Assembly: GCA_900319865.1 (NCBI GenBank)
Contig: ONQD01000005.1
Span: forward strand, 186,001-250,000
Origin: an uncultured Bacteroidales bacterium
GTDB taxonomy: Bacteria; Bacteroidota; Bacteroidia; Bacteroidales; P3
Direction: 5' to 3'
Length of the DNA: 64,000 nucleotides
In this document: piece by piece, positions 43,718 to 53,091 of the stretch
Numbering within the stretch: the first letter of the stretch is position 1
How the letters are laid out: each line of letters starts with the position of its first letter
Translations under genes and position numbers: made by a program
Notes under the pieces: model-generated
The model's database searches: none
What the model was told of the DNA's origin: nothing
The model's input: only the letters and a program-made list of their open reading frames with translations

Positions 43718-44896
43718 ATGAATATAGACCTATATCTGAAACCAATAGATACAGACTCGCTGGGCTATAAGCCCAGCGAGTTCGCTGCTATACTGGGTTC
43801 AAAAGTGAAACTGTACCAACCTGGTACGGGTATGGAAATACCGGAGAAGAGTCTGCTTTTGGTGGGCGTTGGCGATGACCGCGGTGCCGAGAACAACGCC
43901 GGTTGCAGTAATTCGCCTGACGAGATAAGGTATTATCTGTATCAACTGACAACTCCCAGCAAGGATACTGAGATTATTGATCTTGGCAACGTGATAGAGG
44001 GTCAAACGCCCGAAGACACTTATTACGCTTTGTCGGAAGTGGTGGCAGAGGCTATCGAGAAGGATTGTGTGCTGATTATCCTTGGAGGTACGCAGGACTT
44101 GACATTCGGAGCCTATAAGGGTTATGAGCGAATGAACCGCATTATGAATATCACGGCAATCGATCCGCGCTTCGACATTGAAGATTCTGATTATATATCT
44201 TCACGCTCGTGGTTGAAAAATATCATTATGCAGGTGCCCAACTATCTTTTCTTCAGTTCGAATATAGGGTATCAGACCTATTTTGTGGGAGAGGACTATA
44301 TCAGGCTGATGGACGATTTGAGGTTCGATGCCTATAGGCTGGCCGATGTGCAGCACGAGATGGTGAGAGCCGAGACATTGATACGCAATGCCGATATGGT
44401 GTCGGTGGATATCAGTGCGGTTCGTCAGAGTGACGCTCCGGGCAATGGATTCCCGTCGCCGCACGGGTTCTATGGCGAGGAATTTTGCCACATGATGCGT
44501 TTTGCCGGTATGAGCGAGAAGACGAACTGTCTGGGCATTTTCGAGGTGAACTCGGTGTTGGACCGACAGGGACAGACTGCCCACATGGTGGCCCAGGGTG
44601 TATGGTTTTTCATTGAGGGCTATTATAACCGCAAGAAGGACAACCCCCTTATGGATCCGGACAGTTGTCGCCGTTTCATGGTACCGTTGGAGAAGCACAA
44701 TATGGACATCTATTTCTACAAAAGTAAGATAAGCGACCGCTGGTGGGTGAGTGTGCCGTGCCACAATCCCGAGATGCAGGAGCTTTATTCCAACCAGATG
44801 TTGCTGCCTTGCACCTATGCAGACTATCAGCAGGCATCCACAAAGGGCGAAGTGCCCCTCCTATGGTTGAAGTATTACCAGCGACTGAATGGATAA
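43718..44896 (+). CDS. Arginase/formiminoglutamase-fold protein with degenerate metal site
   Basis: A 392-residue protein of the ureohydrolase fold, beginning MNIDLYLKPIDTDSLGY as in Bacteroidota formimidoylglutamase-like proteins. The metal-binding motifs are altered: GGTQD where active enzymes have GGDHS, DPRFDIED where they have DAHxD, and VSVDISAVRQSD retains only part of the SxDxDxxDP motif. It therefore probably lacks the binuclear manganese site and ureohydrolase activity, and may be a binding or scaffold protein. It starts 2 bases after the dipeptidase stop and is followed by a strong terminator. Confidence 0.8.
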   Translation: MNIDLYLKPIDTDSLGYKPSEFAAILGSKVKLYQPGTGMEIPEKSLLLVGVGDDRGAENNAGCSNSPDEIRYYLYQLTTPSKDTEIIDLGNVIEGQTPEDTYYALSEVVAEAIEKDCVLIILGGTQDLTFGAYKGYERMNRIMNITAIDPRFDIEDSDYISSRSWLKNIIMQVPNYLFFSSNIGYQTYFVGEDYIRLMDDLRFDAYRLADVQHEMVRAETLIRNADMVSVDISAVRQSDAPGNGFPSPHGFYGEEFCHMMRFAGMSEKTNCLGIFEVNSVLDRQGQTAHMVAQGVWFFIEGYYNRKKDNPLMDPDSCRRFMVPLEKHNMDIYFYKSKISDRWWVSVPCHNPEMQELYSNQMLLPCTYADYQQASTKGEVPLLWLKYYQRLNG

Positions 44897-44910
44897 AACA
44901 TAAAGCAAGA

Positions 44911-44938
44911 AGCCCGGCCGTTTGGCTGGGCTTTTTGT
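44911..44938 (+). terminator. Intrinsic terminator of the dipeptidase/arginase-fold operon
   Basis: AGCCCGGCC-gttt-GGCTGGGCT followed by TTTTG. Confidence 0.85.
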
Positions 44939-44940
44939 TA

Positions 44941-45340
44941 CTAGTTGAGATAAACTTTAATGTTTACATCTCCGATGCGGATGCTTTGAAAACACCGAGC
45001 ATATTGGAGAATGTTTTGTACAACTATTGGAGAGGGTTGTACGGTTGTGCTTGTAGATTCAAAAGATGTACCTTGCTTGTCGTAAAACGGGTATTCCTGC
45101 ATCATACGCGCCTTTTTAAGTTGAACATAGGTTTATTTTCTCAATTCTCTCGGAGAATTCGCATGTATAAACTAAGAAAAGGATTTTTTATTGTACGGTT
45201 ATATGTTAATTAACATTTTTTCGGTATAGACCAGTATTGGGCAGTGGCTCTATGGGAGTGGGGTAGAGGAGAATAAGAATGGGGTATCCTTCATTGTAAA
45301 TGTTGGATACCCCCATCAATCATGCTTTATAAGTGGGCAA
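44941..45340. other. Intergenic region with one hairpin
   Basis: No gene is seen. GGGGTATCC ... GGATACCCC (45281-45289 and 45305-45313) is a perfect 9-base inverted repeat with a 15-base loop just after the sigma factor stop; without a T tract it may be a weak terminator for either direction. Confidence 0.5.
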
Positions 45341-45934
45341 TCAGAGTTCGAGATAAATGTTGTGTTCCTCGGCCAGACGGCGGAGGTTGATGATGGCGTA
45401 GCGCATTCTGCCCAAAGCAGTGTTGATACTGACACCGGTGCGTGCGGCTATATCCTTGAAGTCGCATTTGCCGTAGTGTCGCAGTATTACCACCCGGCGT
45501 TGCTCGGGAGGCAGCATTTTGACGAGTTTTCGGACATTGCGGTGGGTTTGTTGACGCATGATGTTCTGCTCCACGTTTTCATCGTGCAGTTTGAGTGTGT
45601 CAACAATGTCGCAGTCGGGACGGTTGGGCACAATGGGCATTTTGCTGTTGCGTCTGAAATGGTCCACAATAAGATTGTGGGCAATACGCATAACCCAATG
45701 GATGAATTTGTTTTCATCTTTGTAGTCACCCGAATTGAGGGTGGCCACCACCTTGAAGAAGGTGTCCTGGAAAATGTCGTCGGCCACGTCTTTGTCCTTA
45801 ACTACGGAAAAGATGTAACCGTATACCTTGGCCTGATAACGGGCAAGGAGTACATCGAAACAGGCACAATTGCCATTGACGTAGCCTTGTATCAGCTCGT
45901 TGTCGGGGAGCGTGCTAAGTGACTGGTCTATCAT
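45341..45934 (-). CDS. ECF-type RNA polymerase sigma factor
   Basis: A 197-residue sigma-70-family protein with region 2 (DVADDIFQDTFFKV, then FIHWVMRIAHNLIVDHFRR) and region 4 (LPPEQRRVVILRHYGKCDFKDIAARTGVSINTALGRMRYA), no region 3. It is like the conserved Bacteroidota sigma factor found in core-genome settings rather than a FecI/anti-sigma pair; no anti-sigma gene is adjacent. Its promoter box is at 46014-46022. Confidence 0.92.
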   Translation of the reverse strand: MIDQSLSTLPDNELIQGYVNGNCACFDVLLARYQAKVYGYIFSVVKDKDVADDIFQDTFFKVVATLNSGDYKDENKFIHWVMRIAHNLIVDHFRRNSKMPIVPNRPDCDIVDTLKLHDENVEQNIMRQQTHRNVRKLVKMLPPEQRRVVILRHYGKCDFKDIAARTGVSINTALGRMRYAIINLRRLAEEHNIYLEL

Positions 45935-46013
45935 TCTTATCGCTATTTTAGGGTTTGAACTGATAGTTGTGTTTCGATAGTTCTGTGTTTTTGTTTATAC
46001 TCTATTTTGAATT

Positions 46014-46022
46014 GCAAAAGTA
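46014..46022 (-). promoter_or_regulatory. -7 promoter box for the sigma factor gene
   Basis: Minus-strand TACTTTTGC; leader of about 70 bases. Confidence 0.65.
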
Positions 46023-46147
46023 CACATTTTTTTGAAAATGGAAACTTTTTTTGCGTTTTTTTTTAGTATTAGTATGTGAACCATGCAAAAAATTGCAACT
46101 ATATATATTGTTTGGGTAGTATTTTACGTTATACTAAGAATTGCTAT

Positions 46148-47185
46148 TTAGGTTTGTGTCTGCCCGGCAAGGAGGCCGCAGGCGGCCATGATGTCCTGTC
46201 CGCGCGATGTGCGGACGGTGCATGTTATGCCATGGGCATTGATGTAGTCGCGGAAGCGGTTGGTGGCGATGGTGGACGAAGTTTGGAAAGGGGTGTCGGG
46301 CGAAGGGTGGAAGGGGATGAGATTGACCCGGCAGCGGAGCCCTTTCAACAGGCTCACCAGTTGGGTGGCGTGCCGTATGTCGTCGTTGAGCCCTTTGAAG
46401 AGTGTATATTCGAACGAGATGCGCCGTTGCCCATTCCAGTCGTAGCGGCGCAGCAGAGCCACCACATCGGCGATAGGATAGGCACGCTGGGCGGGCATTA
46501 TTGCCTCGCGTTCGATGGCAAAGGCGTTGTGCAGGCTGACGGCCACGTGGCATTGGCTCTCTTCCAGAAACCGTTTGAGACCGGGGATGATACCCACCGA
46601 AGAGACGGTGATGCGCCGGGGACTCCACGCCAGGCCCCAGTCGGAGGTGAGCACATCGATACTGGCCAGTATGTTGTCCAGATTGTCCATGGGTTCACCC
46701 ATGCCCATGTATACTATGTTGGTGAGTTGTTCAAACTCGGGTATGGAAAATATCTGGTTGAGGATTGCGGCGCTGTCGAGATTGCCATGGAACCCCTGCT
46801 GTCCGGTTACACAGAAACGGCAACCCATTTTGCAACCCACCTGGCAGGAGATGCACAGGGTGCCTCTTTCCCCATCGGGAATATACACAGCCTCTATGTA
46901 ATGTTCTTTGTTCTCCTGCGAGCCGGGGAATGCAGGAAAGAGGTATTTCTTGGTCCCGTCCTTCGATACTTGACAGTTCACGGGCGCGGGCTTTTCGATG
47001 ACGGCTATTTCCTTCAGCCGGCTGCGAGCCTTAAGGGAAAGATTGGTCATCGCATCGATGTTGTCCACCCGTTTGGCATAGAGCCAGTCGCACATTTGCC
47101 TGGCGGCGAAACGGGGCAACCCCTCTTCAGTACAAAGATGCTGAAGTTGCGGCAGTGTCATTCCAAAGAGATTCATGCTTTCCAT
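46148..47185 (-). CDS. rlmN: RlmN, 23S rRNA A2503 / tRNA A37 C2-methyltransferase
   Basis: A 345-residue radical SAM enzyme. The cluster motif is CQVGCKMGCRFCVTG (CxxxCxxC), followed by MGMGEPMDNLDN and, near the end, the conserved cysteine in the ITCTVRTSRGQDI segment; all are typical of RlmN. It methylates A2503 of 23S rRNA and A37 of some tRNAs. Last gene of the core cluster holB-ricT-gldH-PBP1A-rlmN, 6 bases after the PBP1A stop. Confidence 0.96.
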   Translation of the reverse strand: MESMNLFGMTLPQLQHLCTEEGLPRFAARQMCDWLYAKRVDNIDAMTNLSLKARSRLKEIAVIEKPAPVNCQVSKDGTKKYLFPAFPGSQENKEHYIEAVYIPDGERGTLCISCQVGCKMGCRFCVTGQQGFHGNLDSAAILNQIFSIPEFEQLTNIVYMGMGEPMDNLDNILASIDVLTSDWGLAWSPRRITVSSVGIIPGLKRFLEESQCHVAVSLHNAFAIEREAIMPAQRAYPIADVVALLRRYDWNGQRRISFEYTLFKGLNDDIRHATQLVSLLKGLRCRVNLIPFHPSPDTPFQTSSTIATNRFRDYINAHGITCTVRTSRGQDIMAACGLLAGQTQT

Positions 47186-47191
47186 GAGAGA

Positions 47192-49447
47192 TTAAAAGTC
47201 GTAGTAGGGTTCTTCTTCCATCACTTCCTGCTGGAATTTGGAGCAATCGAGCTCGACATCGAGAGGTACATTGGGACGGTCGAAATCGCCACGGGGGAAT
47301 TTGAGGGTCTTGTCGGTGTAGATGTGACGCATATAGTATCCGAATATGGGCAGGGCCTGGGCGGCACCTTGACCGAAGGTCATGTTGCGGAAATGGATGC
47401 TACGCACCTCGCCGCCAGTCCAGATGGCTGTGGCCAGTTTGGGCGTGATGCCGACAAACCAGCAGTCGGAATTGTTCTGGGTGGTACCTGTTTTGCCAGC
47501 AATGGCGTTGCTGAATTCATTAAGGTGGTACTTGTAGTTGAGCCTTACACCGGTTCCGCTCTGCACCACGCCTTTCATCAACTCTATCATCATGTAGGCG
47601 GTGCGTTCGCTGATGGCTTCGTGGCGTTCGGGGGTGAACCGGTCGAGCACTGTGCCTTTCTTATCTTCGATGCGGGTGATAAAAATGGGTTCCACATATT
47701 CACCCTTGTTGGCAAAGGTGGCCATGGCACCGGCCATTTCGTACACGGTGATTTCGGGCGTGCCCACACAGATGGCCGGCACAGCGTCTATATCGCTGTT
47801 GATACCCATCTTGCGGGTGATGCTGATTACCTGTTCGGGTGAGCCCTGTTTCATTAAGTAGGCCGAGACCCAGTTGATGGAATGTGCCAATGCCCATTTC
47901 AGGGTTACCATCTGGTTCTCGCGTTCGTGTGACGAGTTCTTGGGACACCAGTCGGGCTGGCCCCATACCTCGAAACATACTTCCGAATTGGGCACTTCAG
48001 TGCAGGGATACATGCCGAGGTCTTGCAATGCCATGGTGTAGACAAAAGGTTTGAAGGTCGAACCTACCTGGCGATGGCTCATCACGTTGTCGTATTTGAA
48101 ATAGCGGTAGTTGATGCCGCCCACATAGGCTTTGACATATCCTGTGCCAGGCTCTACGGACATCATGCCAACGTTCAGGAATTTCTTGTAGTACAGCAAC
48201 GAGTCCCAAGGAGACATCACGGTGTCGATATTTCCTTTCCAGCTGAATACCCTCATGTGCACCTTCTCTTTGAAGATTTTGCGGATTTCCTTCTCGCTTT
48301 TGCCTTCGTTGTGGTGCAGCTGATAGTAGCGGTCCGACCCCTTCATGGCTTGAACCAGTATTTTTTCCTGCAGGTCGGGGGCTATGTCGCAGAAGGGGTT
48401 GCCGCCACGGGCTTTCAGTTCGCGGTTGAACTGGGGCTGAATCTCCTTGCTCATATGTTCGCGAACGGCATCTTCGGCGTAGCGTTGCATTCGGGAATCG
48501 ATAGTGGTGTAGATTCGCAGGCCGTCCTTGTGTACATCATAGTGTTCGCCTTCGCTGTTACGATGGTGTTTGCACCAGTCTTTCATATAGGTGCGGATGT
48601 ATTCGCGCAGGTAGGTGGCCAATCCGTCGTTGTGGCTCTGTGGGGTGTAGCGCGACACGTCTATCGGTTGTTCTTTATATTTCTCAAACTCCTCTTCGCT
48701 GAGGTAGTTGTAACGTTTCATCTGCGAGAGCACGGTGTTTCTGCGCATCAAGGCGCTCTCTGGATGCAGTATGGGACTGTAGGCAGTGGGGGCTTTGAGC
48801 AGTCCCACAAGCATGGCAGCCTCGGGCACAGACAATTCGGCAGGAGTCTTGTCGAAAAAGGTCTTGGATGCTGTCTTTATGCCGAAAGAGTTGCTTCCGA
48901 AATCCACGGTGTTGAAATACATGGCAATGATTTCCTGTTTGGAATAGTTGTGCTCCAGTTTCACAGCCACTATCCATTCTTTGAATTTCGAAAACACGGT
49001 GCCAATGGGTCCTTTGTGTTCTCGTGGGAAGAGGTTCTTGGCCAGCTGTTGGGTGATGGTACTGCCGCCGCCGCTGCTGCTGTGGCGACCCAAAAGGGTT
49101 TTGAAGAATACACGGAACAGGCTCCTCGGGTCAATGCCTGAATGTTTATAGAAACGCACGTCTTCGGTGGCTATGAGAGCATTGATAAGGTTGGGCGAAA
49201 GCTCGTCGTAGGTTACATTGGAGCGATTCTCGATTCCGATAAAGCCCAATATCTCGCCGTCGGCCGAAATCACTTCGGTGGCTTGGTTGCTTTCGGGGTT
49301 TTCCAATTGCTCGAACGATGGCATGAATCCGAGCCATCCCAGCGACAACAGCAGGAAGAACAGGAAGATGAACCCCCACACGCCTGCAAATATTTTCCAT
49401 GCTGTGCGTATTGTATTGCTGTTGTTATTATTTCGTTTTTTTGCCAT
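47192..49447 (-). CDS. Class A penicillin-binding protein 1A (glycosyltransferase/transpeptidase)
   Basis: A 751-residue protein: basic cytoplasmic start, membrane helix (IFAGVWGFIFLFFLLLSLGWLGF), GT51 domain with EDVRFYKHSGID and GGSTITQQLAKNLF, then the transpeptidase domain with GSTFKPFVY (SxxK), the middle motif region near LAHSINW and KTGTTQNNSD (KTG). It polymerises and cross-links peptidoglycan in the periplasm. In the cluster it lies 48 bases after gldH and 6 before rlmN. Confidence 0.95.
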   Translation of the reverse strand: MAKKRNNNNSNTIRTAWKIFAGVWGFIFLFFLLLSLGWLGFMPSFEQLENPESNQATEVISADGEILGFIGIENRSNVTYDELSPNLINALIATEDVRFYKHSGIDPRSLFRVFFKTLLGRHSSSGGGSTITQQLAKNLFPREHKGPIGTVFSKFKEWIVAVKLEHNYSKQEIIAMYFNTVDFGSNSFGIKTASKTFFDKTPAELSVPEAAMLVGLLKAPTAYSPILHPESALMRRNTVLSQMKRYNYLSEEEFEKYKEQPIDVSRYTPQSHNDGLATYLREYIRTYMKDWCKHHRNSEGEHYDVHKDGLRIYTTIDSRMQRYAEDAVREHMSKEIQPQFNRELKARGGNPFCDIAPDLQEKILVQAMKGSDRYYQLHHNEGKSEKEIRKIFKEKVHMRVFSWKGNIDTVMSPWDSLLYYKKFLNVGMMSVEPGTGYVKAYVGGINYRYFKYDNVMSHRQVGSTFKPFVYTMALQDLGMYPCTEVPNSEVCFEVWGQPDWCPKNSSHERENQMVTLKWALAHSINWVSAYLMKQGSPEQVISITRKMGINSDIDAVPAICVGTPEITVYEMAGAMATFANKGEYVEPIFITRIEDKKGTVLDRFTPERHEAISERTAYMMIELMKGVVQSGTGVRLNYKYHLNEFSNAIAGKTGTTQNNSDCWFVGITPKLATAIWTGGEVRSIHFRNMTFGQGAAQALPIFGYYMRHIYTDKTLKFPRGDFDRPNVPLDVELDCSKFQQEVMEEEPYYDF

Positions 49448-49495
49448 GATTCTGTTATTTCTTTTTTGTTTGGTATCGGGTGTTATGTCGTATTG

Positions 49496-49987
49496 TTATT
49501 TTTCGGCGGCCGAGGTGCCGAATTTCTCAATGCGGAGTCCCACACTCTTCAGTCCAGTTACATTTGTGTCGCGCATGCCGTGCCACAACTCGAAGTGGTA
49601 GCGGCCCGACCGTGGGAATATCACATGGCGGCGGAACACGAAGCGGCTGTCCACATAGCGTCCCGTGCGTTTGCCATACCAGTGTCCCTCCACGTCGGCC
49701 AGAGGGCATTCCAGAGTGTCGTAGGCAACGCTTCCATCGGGGAATGTTGTGTTAATGAAAAAGAATGTGTTGGCTTTAGGATATTGCACACTGTTGCGCA
49801 CATCTATGTAGAAGTCGAATATTTGCAGGGTGTCTTCCACATCAACATCAAAATTGAGGCGGTCGTTCATGTTCCATCCGCTTTCGTCCACATCGCGCTC
49901 TGCAGTGTAGTACACTTTGCTGTCGCAGCTCTGCCATATCCATGCAAGGCACGCGGCCATTATTGCAAGTCCAAACTTTCTATTCAT
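49496..49987 (-). CDS. gldH: Gliding-motility-type lipoprotein GldH
   Basis: A 163-residue lipoprotein with the lipidated cysteine at 21 (WIWQSCDS). The mature sequence (LNFDVDVEDTLQIFDFYIDVRNSVQYPKANTFFFI and GHWYGKRTGRYVD, RSGRYHFELWHGMRD) is that of GldH. GldH is needed for gliding in Flavobacterium but is kept in many non-gliding Bacteroidales, where its job is unknown. Position between ricT and the PBP1A gene is conserved in the phylum as far as I recall. Confidence 0.9.
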   Translation of the reverse strand: MNRKFGLAIMAACLAWIWQSCDSKVYYTAERDVDESGWNMNDRLNFDVDVEDTLQIFDFYIDVRNSVQYPKANTFFFINTTFPDGSVAYDTLECPLADVEGHWYGKRTGRYVDSRFVFRRHVIFPRSGRYHFELWHGMRDTNVTGLKSVGLRIEKFGTSAAEK

Positions 49988-50109
49988 GTCGGTATGTTAT
50001 CTTAAATGTGTTGTTTTTTGTTTTGTCTTTTTGGGGAGTTGACCGGGTGGTGTCTCCTCCCTTTTGGCTGTTGTTCTGGCCAGAATGTATGCTATACGTT
50101 GATGCAGTT

Positions 50110-51762
50110 CTAATTCTGTTCGCCACGCTGCTCTCCGCTTCTTCTTTCTTTGTTGTTGCGGCGGGGATTGTTGCGTGGGTTGTTGTTGATGCGGGCACGC
50201 TGGTCGTCACGGCGGTTGTCCATGTTGCGCTGGCGACGTTCGTTGCGTTGGTCGTCGCGGGGACGGTTGCGGTTATCGCGGTTGCGCTGATTGTTGCGTC
50301 CACGGTCGTTGTTGCGGCTTGACGGTTCCTCTGAACGGCTGTCTTGCAGGTCGGGGTCGTTCAAGTCGTCGGCCATACGGCGCAATTCTCTTTCGAATTC
50401 AGCGTTGTTGGTCTCTTGGGCCAGTGCGGCGGTAGACATCAATTCCACCTGGTAGTCTTCCAGCTTTTCGGGATACTCTTGGTTGCGGTTCATCTCGATG
50501 ATGGCCTTCACGCTGTCGGCGGGTATGGCATAGAGGTCGCTTTCGCCCTCGTAGGCATACCACATTATGCCGCGGAATACATCGGTTTTCTTATACAGTG
50601 CCAAGCCTTTCTTGAACCGAATGGATGTGTTGGCGGGGGGGAATTTCTTTAATGCGTCGGCATACACCTCGCATTCAAAGTTCAGGCAGCATTTCAACTT
50701 GCCGCATTGCCCGGCCAGTTTCTGAGGATTGGGCAATATCTGCTGTACCTTTGCTGCACTCGTGGTAACCGATTTGAAGTTGGTGAGCCAAGTGCTGCAG
50801 CACAGCTCGCGTCCGCAGGTTCCCAGGCCACCCACTTTACCTGCCTCCTGGCGCACACCAATCTGTTTCATCTCGATGCGCACATGGAATTCCTCGGCCA
50901 GCACTTTAATCAGCTGACGGAAGTCCACACGGTCGTCGGCAGTGTAGTAGAATATGGCTTTGGCGTTATCGCCTTGATACTCCACATCGTTCACCTTCAT
51001 CTCCAAGTTCAGGCTTGAAGCTATCTGGCGGGTCTTCAGCAGTGCGTTGTGCTCGTTCTTCAGGCTCTCCACCCAACGCTCAATGTCGGTGCTTTTGGCG
51101 CGGCGGAACAACTTGCGCACATTCTCGCTGCTGGGGTCGATGCGACGTTTCTTCATCTGAATGCGGCACACCTCACCGGTCAGGCTCACTATTCCGATGT
51201 CGTGTCCCGGCGAGCCTTCCACAGCTACCACATCACCCTCGGTCACTTCCAGCCCGTCGGGCAGGCGGAAAAAGTCTTTGCGGTTGTTTTTGAAGCGTAC
51301 TTCCACACAGTCGAACGGGGTGCCGCCCGGTTGACGGATGCCACGCATCCAATTGCAGGATGTAACCTTGCTGCAGCTGCGGGTTTCGCGCTCGTCTACC
51401 GGTACATACGATTCGGGGCAACGCTTGCATCCGCGGCTTAGAAACAACCCCTCCTCATATTTCACCCAAGGCAGTGTCGGGTCGGGCTCCAAATAGGGGT
51501 CTATCGAATTTTCCGGTGCCGAATACTCGCCAAACACGTCGGTCTTGTCCTCTTTCCGTTCCTGCTTCTCTTTCTCTCGGCGATCGCGGATAAAGGCCTC
51601 CATCTCCTCGGCGGTTGCGGCATCGTCATCAAAGTCGTTGTTTTTCGCCTCGGCTGGGTGCTGAGGGACTGTGGCTTTTTCGGCGGGTCTATTATTGCCG
51701 TTGGGCTTCTCTATATCTTTGTCTTTCTTTTCTTCCATGTTCTCGTTTTCTTTCTTTTTCAA
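50110..51762 (-). CDS. ricT: RicT-like PSP1-domain protein with long Arg/Asn-rich tail
   Basis: A 550-residue protein. After an acidic N-terminal 110 residues comes the PSP1 region: CVEVRFKNNRKDFFRLPDG, RVDFRQLIKVLAEEFHVRIEMKQIG, GGLGTCGRELCCSTWL and GKLKCCLNFECE, the last two carrying the Fe-S-binding cysteines. The final 70 residues are almost only R, N, D and Q (repeated RDDQRNERR and NNPRRNN), a disordered basic tail likely to bind RNA. RicT works in RNA processing and signalling complexes in Bacillus; the role in Bacteroidota is not settled. It lies 16 bases after holB. Confidence 0.88.
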   Translation of the reverse strand: MKKKENENMEEKKDKDIEKPNGNNRPAEKATVPQHPAEAKNNDFDDDAATAEEMEAFIRDRREKEKQERKEDKTDVFGEYSAPENSIDPYLEPDPTLPWVKYEEGLFLSRGCKRCPESYVPVDERETRSCSKVTSCNWMRGIRQPGGTPFDCVEVRFKNNRKDFFRLPDGLEVTEGDVVAVEGSPGHDIGIVSLTGEVCRIQMKKRRIDPSSENVRKLFRRAKSTDIERWVESLKNEHNALLKTRQIASSLNLEMKVNDVEYQGDNAKAIFYYTADDRVDFRQLIKVLAEEFHVRIEMKQIGVRQEAGKVGGLGTCGRELCCSTWLTNFKSVTTSAAKVQQILPNPQKLAGQCGKLKCCLNFECEVYADALKKFPPANTSIRFKKGLALYKKTDVFRGIMWYAYEGESDLYAIPADSVKAIIEMNRNQEYPEKLEDYQVELMSTAALAQETNNAEFERELRRMADDLNDPDLQDSRSEEPSSRNNDRGRNNQRNRDNRNRPRDDQRNERRQRNMDNRRDDQRARINNNPRNNPRRNNKERRSGEQRGEQN

Positions 51763-51778
51763 ATACTTATATCGTTCT

Positions 51779-52834
51779 CTATCGGTTCTTTATGGCTTTA
51801 CTCAGCCTGAACGACAACTGCATTAGCGTTATCTTCGCATAGGCGTTGCGCTCTATGGAGTATTGTGCTTCGTTCAAGGCATTGCATATTTGCTCTACGT
51901 TATTGTTGGTTATCATGGCGGGGAACGAACTGTTGAACTTCTCGTCGCCAAACGTCAACTCGTCTTTTAGTTCCACTCCGGCAGCGGTCTTCAGGTAACA
52001 GGCTCTCACCGACTCCTGCGCAAATTTCAAAAACAATTTCAACGGTTCGCGTCCCAGCTCGGCGGCCTTGTCCACCCATGCCGACAATGTTTGCATGTTC
52101 AGTTTGAACAGCAGGCGCATCCACGACACAAACATGGCCGCATATTCCACCCTCCGGCTTCCGGATACCTCTATTCCCTGTCCCGGAACCACTATCTGCT
52201 GTACTCGCGAAAGGATGGTAGAGAGCATCCTGTCGCGGCTCTCCGCCACCATCAGTATCACTGTTCGGTCTGTAGGCTCTTCCAAAGTCTTCAGTAGCTT
52301 GTTGGCTGCTACAATGTTCATCCTCTCCGCCATCCACATTATCAATACTTTGTAGCTTCCCTCATACGATTTCAGTCCCAACTCCCTTACAATGTTGTCC
52401 ACATCTCTCTCTCTTATCATGCCCTGTTTCTTCTCAATACCCAGATGTTCGTACCATTGGTCCTCTGTCCCTGTTTGGTGATAGTTGTTCAAAAAATCGC
52501 GGAATTGTTCTATGAATTCATTCGAGCAAGGGCTAGAAGAGGCCGAGCTTGTGGTAGCAGTTGGAAACACAAAGTGCAAGTCGGTGTGCATCAATTGTTG
52601 ATACTTTTTGCAGGTGGGACACTCGCCGCACGAGTCGGCACGCAAATCACTCTCACCGTGATAGTGTTGGCGGTTTTCGCAGTTCAGGTATTGGGCATAG
52701 GCTATGGCCAATGCCAAACTGCCGCTGCTGGAGGGTCCCAACAACAATTGGGCGTGGCTTACACGTCCCGAGTCTATTATTTCGGTCAGGTGGTTTATCA
52801 AAATACGCTGACCCTCAATATCTTTAAACCGCAT
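51779..52834 (-). CDS. holB: DNA polymerase III delta-prime subunit
   Basis: A 351-residue clamp-loader subunit. The N-terminal AAA+ domain has a degenerate P-loop (LLGPSSSGSLALA), which is expected for delta-prime because it does not hydrolyse ATP. A zinc finger with CGECPTC follows; then the sensor-1-type region NKLLKTLEEPTDRTVILM and SRVQQIV. It acts in the cytoplasm, loading the sliding clamp. First gene of the core cluster. Confidence 0.93.
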   Translation of the reverse strand: MRFKDIEGQRILINHLTEIIDSGRVSHAQLLLGPSSSGSLALAIAYAQYLNCENRQHYHGESDLRADSCGECPTCKKYQQLMHTDLHFVFPTATTSSASSSPCSNEFIEQFRDFLNNYHQTGTEDQWYEHLGIEKKQGMIRERDVDNIVRELGLKSYEGSYKVLIMWMAERMNIVAANKLLKTLEEPTDRTVILMVAESRDRMLSTILSRVQQIVVPGQGIEVSGSRRVEYAAMFVSWMRLLFKLNMQTLSAWVDKAAELGREPLKLFLKFAQESVRACYLKTAAGVELKDELTFGDEKFNSSFPAMITNNNVEQICNALNEAQYSIERNAYAKITLMQLSFRLSKAIKNR

Positions 52835-53091
52835 TTTACTCGCAAATTAATCTACAAATATATAATTATTTATTGATATAATGACTTTTTTTTGCAAAAA
52901 AGTCCTCACTTGATAGATTCCACACCTGATTGCAGTCCGCTATTTCAACCTTCTGCCACATTCATTTTTTTTGTGTATCTGTTACGCCACATGAAAGAAC
53001 TTTGCCGTTAAAAATCCTTTCAAAAAAGAAACAAACGTAACGCAATAAAAATCGTACAAGTGAGTTATTGAATTAAATACTCGAAAAGATT
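52835..53091. other. Divergent intergenic region with a hairpin
   Basis: AT-rich. GACTTTTTTTTGCAAAAAAGTC (two arms of about 9 bases near 52881-52904) is a hairpin. The region separates divergent genes; no clear -7 box could be chosen for either. Confidence 0.4.

Noticed and set aside
44743-45213. 156-codon plus-strand reading frame after the arginase-fold gene
   Set aside because: It starts inside that gene in another frame and runs through its terminator; no family resemblance.
46076-47842. 588-codon plus-strand reading frame
   Set aside because: It lies antisense to rlmN and the PBP1A gene, whose families are certain; the translation has no domain character.
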